Shown here in pieces: positions 27,905 through 37,245 of a DNA stretch of 55,998 nucleotides. The translations under genes and the position numbers were made by a program. The notes under the pieces were generated by a model. That model ran no database searches. It was not told the origin of the DNA and saw only the letters and a program-made list of their open reading frames with translations. This DNA is from Prochlorococcus sp. scB243_495L20 (lineage in GTDB: Bacteria > Cyanobacteriota > Cyanobacteriia > PCC-6307 > Cyanobiaceae). The stretch spans positions 1-55,998 of the forward strand of contig JFLX01000075.1 in NCBI GenBank assembly GCA_000634215.1, given 5' to 3'. Positions within the stretch are counted from its first letter, which is position 1; each line of letters starts with the position of its first letter.

Positions 27905-28969
27905 ATGAAAAAAAAAATTCCGGTTATTGTTATTTCGGGATTTCTTGGTTCAGGTAAAACAACTTTTCTAAGATATCTATTAAAAGAGAGTAATAAAAAA
28001 TTTGGTTTAATAATTAATGAATTTGGTGATGTTGGAATTGACGGTGATTTGATTAAAAGTTGTGATAAATGTGATGAATCTATAGAAGACTGTATTATCG
28101 AATTAAACAATGGATGTTTATGTTGTACTGTTCAAGATGATTTTGTTCCATCAATAAAAGCTCTCCTAGAATTTAATCCTCCTATCGAATCAATAATTAT
28201 CGAAACAAGTGGCTTGGCACTACCAATTCCCTTAATTCAAGCACTTAACTGGCCTGAAATTAGATCTTCCATCTATCTTGATGTAGTTGTTGGCATCGTT
28301 AATGGAGAATCAATGCTTAATGGTTCACCAATTAATGATTTAAATAAAATAACAGATCAATATAATGAAACAGATAAAATTGATCATAACGCCACTATAG
28401 ATGAACTTTTTGAGGAGCAACTAGAAGTTTCTGATATCGTTTTAGTCTCAAGAGCAGATATCTTAAATGATGATCAGTTTGACGTTGTAAAAAATAAAAT
28501 TCAAGGAAGTCTAAACTCATCTACGCCAGTCCTTAAATCCAAGAATGGCAAAATTGATTTAAATTATCTATTTGACTTTAATTTTAAAAAAGAAACTTAT
28601 AAAGAATTTTTAACGGAAGAACATGACCATCATCATGTTGAGCTTACATCAGATTCATTTAAATTAAATTATTTCCTTGAAAAAAATGACTTTGAAAAGG
28701 AGATGTCAAAAATCTTGGATGAATTAAACATTCTTCGAATAAAAGGACGTATTTGGATACCAAATAAATCATTGCCTTTACAAATACAAATTGTTGGAAA
28801 GAAAATTAATACATGGTTTGAAGAAGCTCCAGATAATTGTTGGAGACCAAATGATAATGCTGGGCTTGAATTAGTAATAATTTCCTTTGATGAAAAATCT
28901 ATAAAAAATTTCAATAAAAAAATTAAAGAGAAATTTAAGATTTTAAGTGACCCAAAAATAGCAATTTGA
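27905..28969 (+). CDS. CobW/COG0523-family GTPase (putative metallochaperone)
   Basis: The 354-residue protein has Walker A GFLGSGKTT (12-20), the family metal motif CLCC (71-74) and Walker B-like IIETSGLALP near 98, then a CobW C-terminal domain with GRIWIPN near 277. An insertion has extra cysteines C53, C56 and C63 just before the CLCC, and an EEHDHHHVE stretch near 240 could hold metal. COG0523 members deliver zinc or cobalt to target proteins; which metal applies here is not shown. The close 5' neighbour is an exported pentapeptide protein. No Zur-type site was recognised upstream. Confidence 0.88.
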   Translation: MKKKIPVIVISGFLGSGKTTFLRYLLKESNKKFGLIINEFGDVGIDGDLIKSCDKCDESIEDCIIELNNGCLCCTVQDDFVPSIKALLEFNPPIESIIIETSGLALPIPLIQALNWPEIRSSIYLDVVVGIVNGESMLNGSPINDLNKITDQYNETDKIDHNATIDELFEEQLEVSDIVLVSRADILNDDQFDVVKNKIQGSLNSSTPVLKSKNGKIDLNYLFDFNFKKETYKEFLTEEHDHHHVELTSDSFKLNYFLEKNDFEKEMSKILDELNILRIKGRIWIPNKSLPLQIQIVGKKINTWFEEAPDNCWRPNDNAGLELVIISFDEKSIKNFNKKIKEKFKILSDPKIAI

Positions 28970-29015
28970 CTTTAAAGTTAGCTGCCGGGATACTAACTAC
29001 AGTAGATAGCCCAAG

Positions 29016-29180
29016 ATGGAAAATTCAAAAATTACTTTAAAACAAATAATCTCTGACGACGTTACATCAATTGATAAAATAAAATGTTCAAAATGTGGAG
29101 GGGCAGGAAATTTTAAAACACATGAAAATTCAAGGAGAACTTGTTTAGTTTGTTTTGGTAGAGGCTACATAAACATTTAA
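29016..29180 (+). CDS. 54-residue DnaJ-type zinc finger protein (two CxxCxGxG motifs)
   Basis: This short frame is easily missed by length cut-offs. It opens with ATG at 29016 and ends with TAA at 29180. It encodes MENSKITLKQIIS, then CSKCGGAG (C24, C27) and CLVCFGRG (C43, C46). Two CxxCxGxG units make one four-cysteine zinc site of the DnaJ cysteine-rich type. In plants and cyanobacteria, stand-alone proteins of this sort include BSD2-like chaperones for Rubisco and other thiol-linked assembly factors. Function here is inferred only from the motif. It lies between the CobW gene (46 bases) and purS (97 bases). Confidence 0.85.
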   Translation: MENSKITLKQIISDDVTSIDKIKCSKCGGAGNFKTHENSRRTCLVCFGRGYINI

Positions 29181-29277
29181 TAACTCAGAAAACCTTAAGG
29201 TAAAAATATTTGTTTATTAATCAATAGTTCTTTTTATCAAAATTTAAACTAATCTTCTATTAGAAATTAATTTTTAA

Positions 29278-29532
29278 TTGGACCAATTTGCTGTAAAAGT
29301 TTTTGTAAGACTAAGACCCTCAGTTTTAGATCCAGCAGGGGAAGCTACAAAATCTGCTTCTATAAAACTTGGAGCCGAGGGAATAAAATCATTACGTATA
29401 GGAAAAATGATTGAGGTAAAAATGGAAGGTAATGCTGAAAACGAAGTACGAGAAAAAATTGATTTATTGTGTGATAGGTTATTCGCAAATACTGTTATTG
29501 AAGATTACGAGTATTCACTAGAAAAATTATAA
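29278..29532 (+). CDS. purS: Phosphoribosylformylglycinamidine synthase subunit PurS
   Basis: PurS is the small bridging subunit of the three-part FGAM synthase PurSQL, which aminates FGAR in purine synthesis. The 84-residue product has the family core [20 protein letters not shown] and the later [20 protein letters not shown]. The start is a TTG at 29278. It is followed by purQ with one base between stop and start; the purL partner is not in the window. Confidence 0.95.
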   Translation: MDQFAVKVFVRLRPSVLDPAGEATKSASIKLGAEGIKSLRIGKMIEVKMEGNAENEVREKIDLLCDRLFANTVIEDYEYSLEKL

Positions 29533-29533
29533 G

Positions 29534-30199
29534 ATGGATAATTTTACTGTAGGAGTTGTTGTCTTCCCTGGTTCTAATTGTGATCGTGATGTTTTATGGG
29601 CATTGGAAGGTTGTTTAGACATAAGAACAAAATACTTGTGGCATGAGTCTTCAGATTTAAGCGATGTAGATGCAATAGTTCTACCCGGAGGATTTAGCTA
29701 TGGTGATTATTTAAGATGCGGAGCAATAGCGAGATTCTCTCCATTAATAAATGCTTTGGATGACTTTGTGAAAAGTGGAAGAAGAGTTTTAGGAATTTGT
29801 AATGGGTTCCAAATTTTGACAGAATCAGGCTTTTTGCCTGGTGCGCTTACGGCAAATAAAAATCTTAATTTCATCTGTGATGATGTTGAACTTGATATTG
29901 TTTCTTCAAAAGGAGGTTGGTTTAATGATGGAGTTGAAAAACAAACTATTAAGTTACCCATAGCGCATGGGGAAGGAAGATATCATTGTGATTCTAATAC
30001 TTTAAAAAAACTTGTAGATAATGAATTGATCGCTTTGAGATATAAAAATAATCCTAATGGATCCTCATTCGATATCGCAGGCATAACTAATGAAAAGGGT
30101 AATGTTCTAGGATTAATGCCTCATCCAGAACGCGCATGTGACGAGACAATTGGTGGGACTGATGGTCTCTTTACATTAAAATCATTAATATTTAAATAA
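29534..30199 (+). CDS. purQ: Phosphoribosylformylglycinamidine synthase glutaminase subunit PurQ
   Basis: PurQ releases ammonia from glutamine for FGAM synthesis. The 221-residue class I amidotransferase shows [11 protein letters not shown] near 51, the nucleophile C89 in GICNGFQ, and the His-Glu pair in LMPHPERA near 195. It follows purS directly, so both are made in equal measure. A strong hairpin that overlaps the stop region ends the operon. Confidence 0.97.
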   Translation: MDNFTVGVVVFPGSNCDRDVLWALEGCLDIRTKYLWHESSDLSDVDAIVLPGGFSYGDYLRCGAIARFSPLINALDDFVKSGRRVLGICNGFQILTESGFLPGALTANKNLNFICDDVELDIVSSKGGWFNDGVEKQTIKLPIAHGEGRYHCDSNTLKKLVDNELIALRYKNNPNGSSFDIAGITNEKGNVLGLMPHPERACDETIGGTDGLFTLKSLIFK

Positions 30200-30230
30200 A
30201 AAAAGACCCCCATTTTGGAGGTCTTTTTTT
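30198..30230. terminator. Bidirectional intrinsic terminator between purQ and the class II aldolase gene
   Basis: An A-run and GACC-C-CC arm (30198-30211) pairs with GG-A-GGTC and a T-run (30217-30230) across a 5-base loop, with one C-A mismatch. The A- and T-runs flank the GC stem, so transcripts from both convergent genes would end in a hairpin plus a U-tract. Confidence 0.88.
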
Positions 30231-30248
30231 ATTTAATTTGCGAAGAAA

Positions 30249-31322
30249 TTAAACAGTAGCTTTAACTTTTGGATCTAAATCACCTTTTGCGTAAAGATCA
30301 GCAAAGAAATTTGTGCTGTTTTGTTTGATCTTACTTGCTTGACCTTCGCACCAGAACTGCTTGTATCTATCAAGACAAACTTGCTTCATATATTTTCTAG
30401 CAGGTTTGTTGAAATGTCTTGGGTCAAAGTTTGCCTTATCAGCAAATGCTGCCTCTCTAACCGCGGCAGTGAAAGCAAGTCTGTTATCGGTATCAATGTT
30501 AACTTTCCTAACTCCATTTCTTATTCCCTCTTGAATCTCTTCAACAGGAACACCATATGTTTGAGGAATTTCACCACCATATTTGTTAATGATATCCAAC
30601 CATTCCTGAGGCACTGAACTAGATCCGTGCATTACAAGATGTGTATTTGGAAGTGCCTTGTGAATCTCAGCAATTCTGCTTATTGCAAGAACTTCTCCTG
30701 TTGGTTTCCTTGTGAATTTATATGCACCATGACTTGTACCTATAGCAATTGCTAATGCATCAACTTTTGTTTTGGCAACAAAATCTGCCGCTTCTTCAGG
30801 ATCAGTCAGAAGCATATCTGTAGAAAGTTCACCTTCAAATCCATGACCATCTTCCGCTTCACCTTTTCCTGTCTCTAATGAACCTAAGCAACCCAACTCT
30901 CCTTCAACACTAACTCCAACTGAATGAGCAAAATCTACTACTTTTTTAGTAACTGCAACATTATATTCGTAACTAGCGGGTGTTTTTGCATCTGCCTCTA
31001 GAGAACCGTCCATCATTACTGATGTGAAACCATTTATTGCTGCTGAGTAACATGTTGATGGCTCATTACCGTGGTCTTGGTGCATTACCACTGGAATATT
31101 AGGATATGTTTCTGTAGCCGCAAGGATTAGATGACGTAGGAAAATTTCTCCTGCATAATTTCTTGCCCCTCTTGAAGCTTGGAGGATTACAGGACTATCA
31201 GTTTCATATGCTGCTTCCATGATTGCTTGAACTTGTTCAAGGTTATTAACATTGAAAGCTGGAATACCGTAACCATTCTCAGCAGCGTGATCTAAAAGTA
31301 GTCTTAGTGGAACGAGGGCCAT
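30249..31322 (-). CDS. cbbA: Fructose-bisphosphate aldolase, class II (metal-dependent)
   Basis: Zinc-dependent aldolase for FBP and, in the Calvin cycle, SBP formation. The 357-residue TIM barrel has D83 (catalytic) and H84 (metal) in [19 protein letters not shown] near 142, [13 protein letters not shown] near 192 and [10 protein letters not shown] near 229, where the second and third zinc histidines lie. This length and the terminal [12 protein letters not shown] region fit the CbbA/FbaA group of cyanobacteria and proteobacteria. It is followed upstream, on the same strand, by an unrelated class I aldolase. Confidence 0.96.
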   Translation of the reverse strand: MALVPLRLLLDHAAENGYGIPAFNVNNLEQVQAIMEAAYETDSPVILQASRGARNYAGEIFLRHLILAATETYPNIPVVMHQDHGNEPSTCYSAAINGFTSVMMDGSLEADAKTPASYEYNVAVTKKVVDFAHSVGVSVEGELGCLGSLETGKGEAEDGHGFEGELSTDMLLTDPEEAADFVAKTKVDALAIAIGTSHGAYKFTRKPTGEVLAISRIAEIHKALPNTHLVMHGSSSVPQEWLDIINKYGGEIPQTYGVPVEEIQEGIRNGVRKVNIDTDNRLAFTAAVREAAFADKANFDPRHFNKPARKYMKQVCLDRYKQFWCEGQASKIKQNSTNFFADLYAKGDLDPKVKATV

Positions 31323-31470
31323 AATTAAAATAAGTTAAATGCTACATAAAGCATATGTTTCCGAGAGTTTAGTATAAATAGGTATCAAATGTCACGTCAT
31401 TAGATATACAAAATACTAAATTAAAGAAACTTTTTTTATGACCCAGAGTACATTTTTAGGATTTTTTTAG

Positions 31471-32538
31471 TTAATAAGTGTAACCTGCCACAAACAATTG
31501 TTCATCAGATGAAGGTTGAGATCCTGCTACATAGGCACCTTTTGAAGCTTCAGAGTTTGCTTGAGCTCTTGCTATTAATGCTTTTTGACCTCCTTCAACG
31601 TCGCTGCCTTTCCAGGCCTTTAAGCATGAGTGCTGTAATGCTCTTACATAGGAGAATGAAACATTCCATAAAGCTTTCCTGTAAAGAGTGTTCATATTAT
31701 TTAAATAAACAGAAGCAGCTTCTTCGCTTAACCCTCCTGATAAGAAAACTATTCCAGGAACAGATGCAGGAACGCATCTTTCCATAGTTCTAATTGTCAT
31801 TTCAGCAACCTTCATAGGATCAGCCTTTGTTGGACAATCTGCTCCATTAACAATCATAGAAGGTTTTAATAGAGTGCCTTCTAGAAAAACTCCATTTGCT
31901 TGACAGGCACTATAAACCTGCTTTATTACCTCTTCTTGAACTTCAGCAGTTTTTTCAATAGTATGATCGCCGTCCATTAAGATTTCAGGTTCAATAATTG
32001 GTACTAACCCAGATTCTTGAACTGATCTTGCATACCTTGCTAATCCCCAAGCATTCTCTTGAATTGATAGTTTTGAAGGACAACCATCATTTGTGATTTG
32101 CAGAACTGCTCTCCACTTTGCAAATCTAGCACCTTGTTCATAATATTTTGCGGCTCTTTCCACTATCCCATCTAGGCCAGAACAAAAAGTTTCTACATCT
32201 CCTCCTCCTGGAAGAGGATTTAGGCCCTTATCGACCTTTATACCTGGAATAATACCTAAATCATTTAGTTTCTTAACCATTGACTCGCCATCTTGGTGAT
32301 TTTGATAAAGAGTTTCTTCGAAGAGGATTGCTCCACTTATATATTTGCCAAGACCTTCTGTAGTAAAAAGCATTTCTCTATATGCCTTCCTATTGTCTTC
32401 AGTATTCTCAACGCCAATTCCAGCGAGTCTTTTACCTACTGTTTTAGTGGATTCATCTACCGCTAATATTCCTTTACCTTTAGAAGCTAGTAATTGAGCA
32501 TTTTCTTTAAGCTCATTTTTGTAATAATTTAAAGCCAT
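31471..32538 (-). CDS. Fructose-bisphosphate aldolase, class I (Schiff-base)
   Basis: A metal-free aldolase of 355 residues of the eukaryote-like class I family. It shows GILAVDESTKTVGKRLAGIG (23-42), ISGAILFEETLYQ, FAKWRAVLQI with K141, and the Schiff-base lysine K225 in LEGTLLKPSMIV; these match K146 and K229 of the rabbit enzyme. The C-terminus ends in Tyr (VAGYTY), as in muscle aldolase, where that residue takes part in catalysis. It has its own 148-base spacer from the class II gene downstream, so the two may be regulated separately. Confidence 0.95.
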   Translation of the reverse strand: MALNYYKNELKENAQLLASKGKGILAVDESTKTVGKRLAGIGVENTEDNRKAYREMLFTTEGLGKYISGAILFEETLYQNHQDGESMVKKLNDLGIIPGIKVDKGLNPLPGGGDVETFCSGLDGIVERAAKYYEQGARFAKWRAVLQITNDGCPSKLSIQENAWGLARYARSVQESGLVPIIEPEILMDGDHTIEKTAEVQEEVIKQVYSACQANGVFLEGTLLKPSMIVNGADCPTKADPMKVAEMTIRTMERCVPASVPGIVFLSGGLSEEAASVYLNNMNTLYRKALWNVSFSYVRALQHSCLKAWKGSDVEGGQKALIARAQANSEASKGAYVAGSQPSSDEQLFVAGYTY

Positions 32539-32641
32539 TCTTTAATAATTCAGTTCAATTGATTTTTCCAGAATATGAAAAAAAAATAAAATCAATCCAA
32601 TACTTTATCGGGTGATAATTGCTACTTATAAATGTATAGCC

Positions 32642-33739
32642 TTAAATTTTGATATTTAATCCACTTTTGGAAGATTCTCTTATGGCTTCGCAAACTTTAT
32701 GACTAGCAAGTCCCTCGCATAAGCCTGGGATTACAGGTGTTCCATTCATCATACTCTGGGCCCATAAATTTTGAATTCTCAAAACTGGAGCTATTCTCCC
32801 ATCAGTCCATGTTTTTTCAAAATTAAAACTTGAATCTGCAGTTAGATTTTGTATTTTGTTTTCGTTGTTTGCATATTTTAAATTAAAACCATGTACATAA
32901 TCTTTTTGGTTTTCGCTTTTAAGAATTAGTGAACCTTCGCTTCCATATATTTCTAAACTAAATCCTCTACCATTTTTAGAAATTGATGATAAAGATACCT
33001 GACATGGAATAAGATTCGAGCTGTAGTTTGATATTTCTATATTGGCTAAACATACATCTTCACTCGTAACATCATTTAAATCAGATGAATTAGGTAAAGG
33101 TCTTTTTTTTATTGATGTTGCTAACTTGCCAGACACGTTTATTGCTTCTCCAAAAAACCAATTCAGCATATCGAATGCATGAGTACCTAAAGCACCAATA
33201 ACTCCTCCACCTTTTTCTTCCAATGAATACCAATTCCAGGATCTTTTGGGATCGGATCTACTTCCCATTAACCAATCTAATTTGACTAAATATATATCTC
33301 CTAATATATTTTCATCAATAAGTTTTTTTGTCTGAAGGAAAAGAGGTACTGCTCTATATTCAAAATCAACACATACGCTTAAATTATTAATTAAAGATAT
33401 TCTCTGAAGCTCTTCAATTTCTGAGGAGGATATTGAAACGGGTTTTTCTAGGAGCAAATTTTTATTATTCTCTAGAGCTTGTTTTGCTAACTTAAATCTT
33501 GATTCAGGAGGCGTGGCAATAATAATTCCATCAATTTTTGGAGATTTAACTAAGTCTTCCCAATTATGAAAAAAATCTAAGCCCGTTTCTTTTTCTATTA
33601 TCGATTTTTGCTTTTTCTCGTAATGATAAATTGCTACAGGAGTTAAGTGATCAGACTCTTTTAATGCCTCTAAATGAACTTTTTTCCCAAATCCTAGTCC
33701 AGCGATTGCTATTTTTAATTTTTTATTTTTAGTATTCAT
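32642..33739 (-). CDS. Gfo/Idh/MocA-family NAD(P)-dependent oxidoreductase
   Basis: The 365-residue protein has an N-terminal Rossmann fold (KIAIAGLGFGKKVHLEAL, residues 9-26), the cofactor-side motif LLEKPVSIS near 96, and GGGVIGALGTHAFDMLNW near 178, whose histidine corresponds to a conserved catalytic position. Substrates of the family are sugars, inositols and similar polyols; the specific one cannot be read here. It lies 2 bases after the stop of the secreted unknown gene on the same strand, in the accD-containing run. Confidence 0.88.
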   Translation of the reverse strand: MNTKNKKLKIAIAGLGFGKKVHLEALKESDHLTPVAIYHYEKKQKSIIEKETGLDFFHNWEDLVKSPKIDGIIIATPPESRFKLAKQALENNKNLLLEKPVSISSSEIEELQRISLINNLSVCVDFEYRAVPLFLQTKKLIDENILGDIYLVKLDWLMGSRSDPKRSWNWYSLEEKGGGVIGALGTHAFDMLNWFFGEAINVSGKLATSIKKRPLPNSSDLNDVTSEDVCLANIEISNYSSNLIPCQVSLSSISKNGRGFSLEIYGSEGSLILKSENQKDYVHGFNLKYANNENKIQNLTADSSFNFEKTWTDGRIAPVLRIQNLWAQSMMNGTPVIPGLCEGLASHKVCEAIRESSKSGLNIKI

Positions 33740-33741
33740 TC

Positions 33742-34134
33742 TTATTCATTAATATACTCTGAACAGCTATTTTCAATAACAACATCTATAAGTTCATCAT
33801 TATTAGAAGTTTGCCATTTTGAATTGAATTGTGGAATTCCATTTATTGATGTATCTTTGAACTTTTTTTCATTGCAATTAATTCTCATTACATAAAGTGA
33901 TAACTCTCCATTATCATCAGAATTAGTTGTATTTTTAAAGAACTTTGTTAATACACTTATTTCACCATTTGGGAGCGACTTAATACTCCCTTTATCAAGC
34001 CATTCTTTCCCATCATCATTCTCTTTTAGTAGGACCCAGTCAACATTTCCTATCGCATATGAATAGGAGGCAAAGTTAAAAATAAAGAGTAGAAGGGTTA
34101 AAGAAAAATAAAATAAATTACAAATTATTCTCAT
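33742..34134 (-). CDS. Small exported protein of unknown function
   Basis: The 130-residue product begins with a signal peptide (MRIICNLFYFSLTLLLFIF, cleavage expected near SYA). A compact domain follows with WVLLKENDDGKEWLDKGSI, a tyrosine/Met strand LYVMRINCNEKKF and one disulfide candidate (the Cys of INC and NSC). The WxxL...W(L)DxxSI pattern recalls surface-adhesin E-like domains, but that is a weak by-eye match. I chose the ATG at 34134, one base after the accD stop, because the frame upstream (to 34155) only runs into accD. Confidence 0.68.
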   Translation of the reverse strand: MRIICNLFYFSLTLLLFIFNFASYSYAIGNVDWVLLKENDDGKEWLDKGSIKSLPNGEISVLTKFFKNTTNSDDNGELSLYVMRINCNEKKFKDTSINGIPQFNSKWQTSNNDELIDVVIENSCSEYINE

Positions 34135-34135
34135 T

Positions 34136-35017
34136 TTATATATCTGCTTCTGCAAGTTCTTTTACACCATGAATTTTTAAAATTTTAGTCAGAGTATCCT
34201 TGAGATCTTTCCTTTTTACTATTACATCAACAAAACCATGCTCAAGCAGATATTCAGCTGTTTGAAAATTATCGGGTAATTTTTCTCTTAATGTTTGTTC
34301 TATAACCCTTCTTCCAGCAAATCCAATAAGTGCTTTAGGTTCCGCCAAAATTAAATCACCTAACATCGCAAAGCTGGCTGTTACCCCTCCGGTAGTTGGA
34401 TGAGTTAACAAGGGCATATATAGGAGATTTTTCTCTTTATGTTTTTTTAGTGATCCAGATATTTTTGCCATTTGCATAAGACTTAACATACCTTCTTGCA
34501 TCCTTGCTCCTCCTGATGCGCAAACAATAAGAATTGGAAAATTTTCCAAAGTTGCTCTCTCAATTATCCTTGTAATTTTTTCACCAACTACTGAACCCAT
34601 GGATCCTCCCATAAATCTGAAATCCATAACAGCTAATGCTAAAGGCATTGAATTCACAGAACAGATACCTGTTACGACTCCATCTCTTAAACCTGTACCT
34701 GCTTGACTTTCTTTAATTCGATCAGCATACGCTCTTCTATCTTTAAAACCTAAAGGATCTGTAGGACTTAGTGTACTATCAAATTCTTTGAATGAATTTT
34801 TATCAGCAATTATATTTATTCTTTCATCGCTATTAATCATATTGTGGTGTCCACAATTACTACAAACATTGAAATTTGAAATTAGGTCTTTTCTATAGGC
34901 TACTTGCGAACACTCTGAACATTTAACCCACAAACCATCTCCTTCGTCAGTATCTTGGGAAACTTTCCCAACAAATTGATCTTTACGCCTTGCGGCAAAC
35001 CAGTCGATTAATGACAC
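34136..35017 (-). CDS. accD: Acetyl-CoA carboxylase carboxyltransferase subunit beta
   Basis: AccD with AccA transfers the carboxyl group from biotin to acetyl-CoA, starting fatty acid synthesis. The 293-residue protein has the four-cysteine zinc ribbon C33, C36, C52 and C55 (CSECS, CSNCGHH) and the crotonase-like core with [17 protein letters not shown] near 165 and [14 protein letters not shown] near 207. It is followed after one base by the exported unknown. Confidence 0.97.
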   Translation of the reverse strand: MSLIDWFAARRKDQFVGKVSQDTDEGDGLWVKCSECSQVAYRKDLISNFNVCSNCGHHNMINSDERINIIADKNSFKEFDSTLSPTDPLGFKDRRAYADRIKESQAGTGLRDGVVTGICSVNSMPLALAVMDFRFMGGSMGSVVGEKITRIIERATLENFPILIVCASGGARMQEGMLSLMQMAKISGSLKKHKEKNLLYMPLLTHPTTGGVTASFAMLGDLILAEPKALIGFAGRRVIEQTLREKLPDNFQTAEYLLEHGFVDVIVKRKDLKDTLTKILKIHGVKELAEADI

Positions 35018-35156
35018 AACTTTTCCTGTTTTTTCTATTTAAATCTAAGTAAGGTACTTTTATCAAGAAAGATATATAAAAATTTGAGATCCTCTAAATT
35101 AAAAACTTCTTAAAGTTAAAAAATAATGATCTGAGTTGATAATCGAAAATTAATTA

Positions 35157-36053
35157 TTATTTATTTTTCTCCTCAATCATTTTATGAATTATTGGAGTGA
35201 GAATTAGTTCCATTGCGAATCCCATTTTTCCACCATTTACAACGATACTTGTTGGACTTGACATGAATGAATCGTTTATCATTCCAAGCAAGTATTGAAA
35301 ATCAATACCCCATTTCTCTCTTGCCCCTTTTCTGAAATGTATGATCACAAAGCTCTCATCAGGAGTTGGGATATTTCTGCATATGAAAGGATTTGAAGTG
35401 TCAATTGTGGGAATTCTTTGGAAATTAATATCAGTTTTGCTGAATTGTGGGCAGATGTGATTTATATAATCAGGCATTCTTCTCAATATCGTATCCACAA
35501 TGGTTTCCGCTGAGTAACCTCTTTCTGCGTTATCTCTATGGATTTTTTGAATCCACTCTAAATTTGTTATCGGAACAACGCCAACAAGTAAATCAGCATA
35601 GGATGCCACATTGTATCCATCACCTTCTACCCCGCCATGCAAACCTTCATAAAAAAGTACGTCTGTTCCCTCAGGAATATCTTCCCATGGAGTAAATTGC
35701 CCAGGTTCTAGTGATGTCCCAAGTCTTGTATTATGTTCTTCTGCTTCTTCAAGACTATGTAGATAATATCTTTTTTTTCCTCCTCCAGTTTCACCATAGA
35801 CTTTAAAAAGTTCTTCTAATTTGTCAAAAAGATTAGCCTCGGGACCAAAATGAGAGAAATTTTCACCTTTTGAAAGAGCGTCTGCCATCGCTTTTTTCAT
35901 AGGCATTCTTTCAAATCTGTGGTAACTATCACCTTCTACAACTGCGGGAACAATATCTTCTCTGGCAAAAATATGCTCAAAGGCTCTTTTTACTGTACTT
36001 GTTCCTGCTCCTGAAGATCCTGTTACAGCGACTACTGGATGACGTTTTGACAT
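35157..36053 (-). CDS. prk: Phosphoribulokinase, bacterial (Rhodobacter-like) type
   Basis: Makes ribulose-1,5-bisphosphate for Rubisco. The 298-residue product has the P-loop GSSGAGTS (12-19), EGDSYHRFERMPMK near 40, LFYEGLHGG near 133, NLEWIQKIHRD near 164 and DTSNPFICRNIPTPDES. These features, and the length, match the octameric bacterial enzyme of Rhodobacter. The usual cyanobacterial and plant enzyme is longer and carries a redox cysteine in its P-loop. The only cysteines I see are in HICPQ and FICRN. So control by thioredoxin and CP12 through the N-terminal cysteine pair is not expected. Stands alone with 139 and 89 bases of flanking space. Confidence 0.93.
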   Translation of the reverse strand: MSKRHPVVAVTGSSGAGTSTVKRAFEHIFAREDIVPAVVEGDSYHRFERMPMKKAMADALSKGENFSHFGPEANLFDKLEELFKVYGETGGGKKRYYLHSLEEAEEHNTRLGTSLEPGQFTPWEDIPEGTDVLFYEGLHGGVEGDGYNVASYADLLVGVVPITNLEWIQKIHRDNAERGYSAETIVDTILRRMPDYINHICPQFSKTDINFQRIPTIDTSNPFICRNIPTPDESFVIIHFRKGAREKWGIDFQYLLGMINDSFMSSPTSIVVNGGKMGFAMELILTPIIHKMIEEKNK

Positions 36054-36142
36054 TTTTTAAAAACAATATCTAATGATTCTGACAGGTCATATGCCAACTT
36101 TATGTTTTACTTAAAAATATTTTTTTATTTATTAATTTTTTT

Positions 36143-37216
36143 TTAAATTTCATCCATTATTTTATCTCCGATTTCACTGCAAGATAATACTTCGGAAGAC
36201 CCATCAGCTAAATCGGCTGTTCTAAATCCTTTTGATAAAACTTTATCAATGGAAGTTTCTAAATTTTCTGCAGCTTCTTCTTCATTTAATCCAATTTTTA
36301 ACATCATTGAAGCAGATAAAAGCATTGCAATAGGATTCGCTATGTTTTTACCAGCAATATCAGGAGCTGAACCATGAACTGGTTCAAAAACTCCTGGACC
36401 ATCATTGTTTAGAGAAGCAGAAGGAAGCATACCAATAGAACCAGTTATCATTGCGGCTAAGTCGCTTAAAATATCTCCAAATAAATTACTTGTTAAAATT
36501 ACATCAAATTGACCAGGATCTCTAACTAATTGCATTGCTGCATTATCAACGTACATATTGCTTAGAGATATATTTTTATCTTTTGAGGTGATATTTAAAA
36601 CTGTATCTCTCCATAATTGACTAACCTCAAGAACGTTTGATTTATCAACAGAACATATTTTTTTATTTCTTTGGTTAGCAATTTTTATTGCTATTTCTGT
36701 TATTCTCTCTATCTCGGCCGAATCATAAACCATCGTATTGAAAGCTTTTGGGATTTTTGTATTTGTTATATGTCCTCTTGGTTTTCCAAAATAAATTCCC
36801 CCTATTAATTCTCTTACAACAATAAGATCTACATGCTCAACGATTTCTTTTTTTAATGTACTTGCATCTAGTAGAGATTTTCTTATTTTGACAGGCCTGA
36901 TATTTGCGAAGAGGTTTAGGGCGGATCTTAACTTTAGTAATCCACTTTCTGGCCTTAATTCTCTTGCAAGAGAGTCATATTTAATATCGCCTACACATGC
37001 TAAAAGTACAGCATCACTTTTTTTGCATTGATCAAGTGTCTTATCTGGAGCAGGACTCCCATATTTTTCATAAGCTATCCCTCCAAATAATTCTTCAATA
37101 ATCTTAATATCGAAATTATGATTTTTTGAAAGCTTTTTTAAAACTTTTTTTGAAACTTCTGAAATCTCTGGTCCAATTCCGTCCCCTGACAATAAAACTA
37201 TCTTATATTTCTTCAT
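36143..37216 (-). CDS. leuB: 3-isopropylmalate dehydrogenase
   Basis: Oxidative decarboxylation step of leucine synthesis. The 357-residue protein shows VLLSGDGIGPEI at the N-terminus, RELIGGIYFGKPRG near 135, a DNAAMQLVRDPGQFDV block near 222, and VHGSAPDIAGKNIANPIAM near 278. The ERITEIAIKIANQR substrate-side segment fits isopropylmalate rather than isocitrate. It is preceded on the same strand by lpxD with 29 bases between them. Confidence 0.96.
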   Translation of the reverse strand: MKKYKIVLLSGDGIGPEISEVSKKVLKKLSKNHNFDIKIIEELFGGIAYEKYGSPAPDKTLDQCKKSDAVLLACVGDIKYDSLARELRPESGLLKLRSALNLFANIRPVKIRKSLLDASTLKKEIVEHVDLIVVRELIGGIYFGKPRGHITNTKIPKAFNTMVYDSAEIERITEIAIKIANQRNKKICSVDKSNVLEVSQLWRDTVLNITSKDKNISLSNMYVDNAAMQLVRDPGQFDVILTSNLFGDILSDLAAMITGSIGMLPSASLNNDGPGVFEPVHGSAPDIAGKNIANPIAMLLSASMMLKIGLNEEEAAENLETSIDKVLSKGFRTADLADGSSEVLSCSEIGDKIMDEI

Positions 37217-37245
37217 TTGAATTTTTGTTTATTAAGAACAATAAA

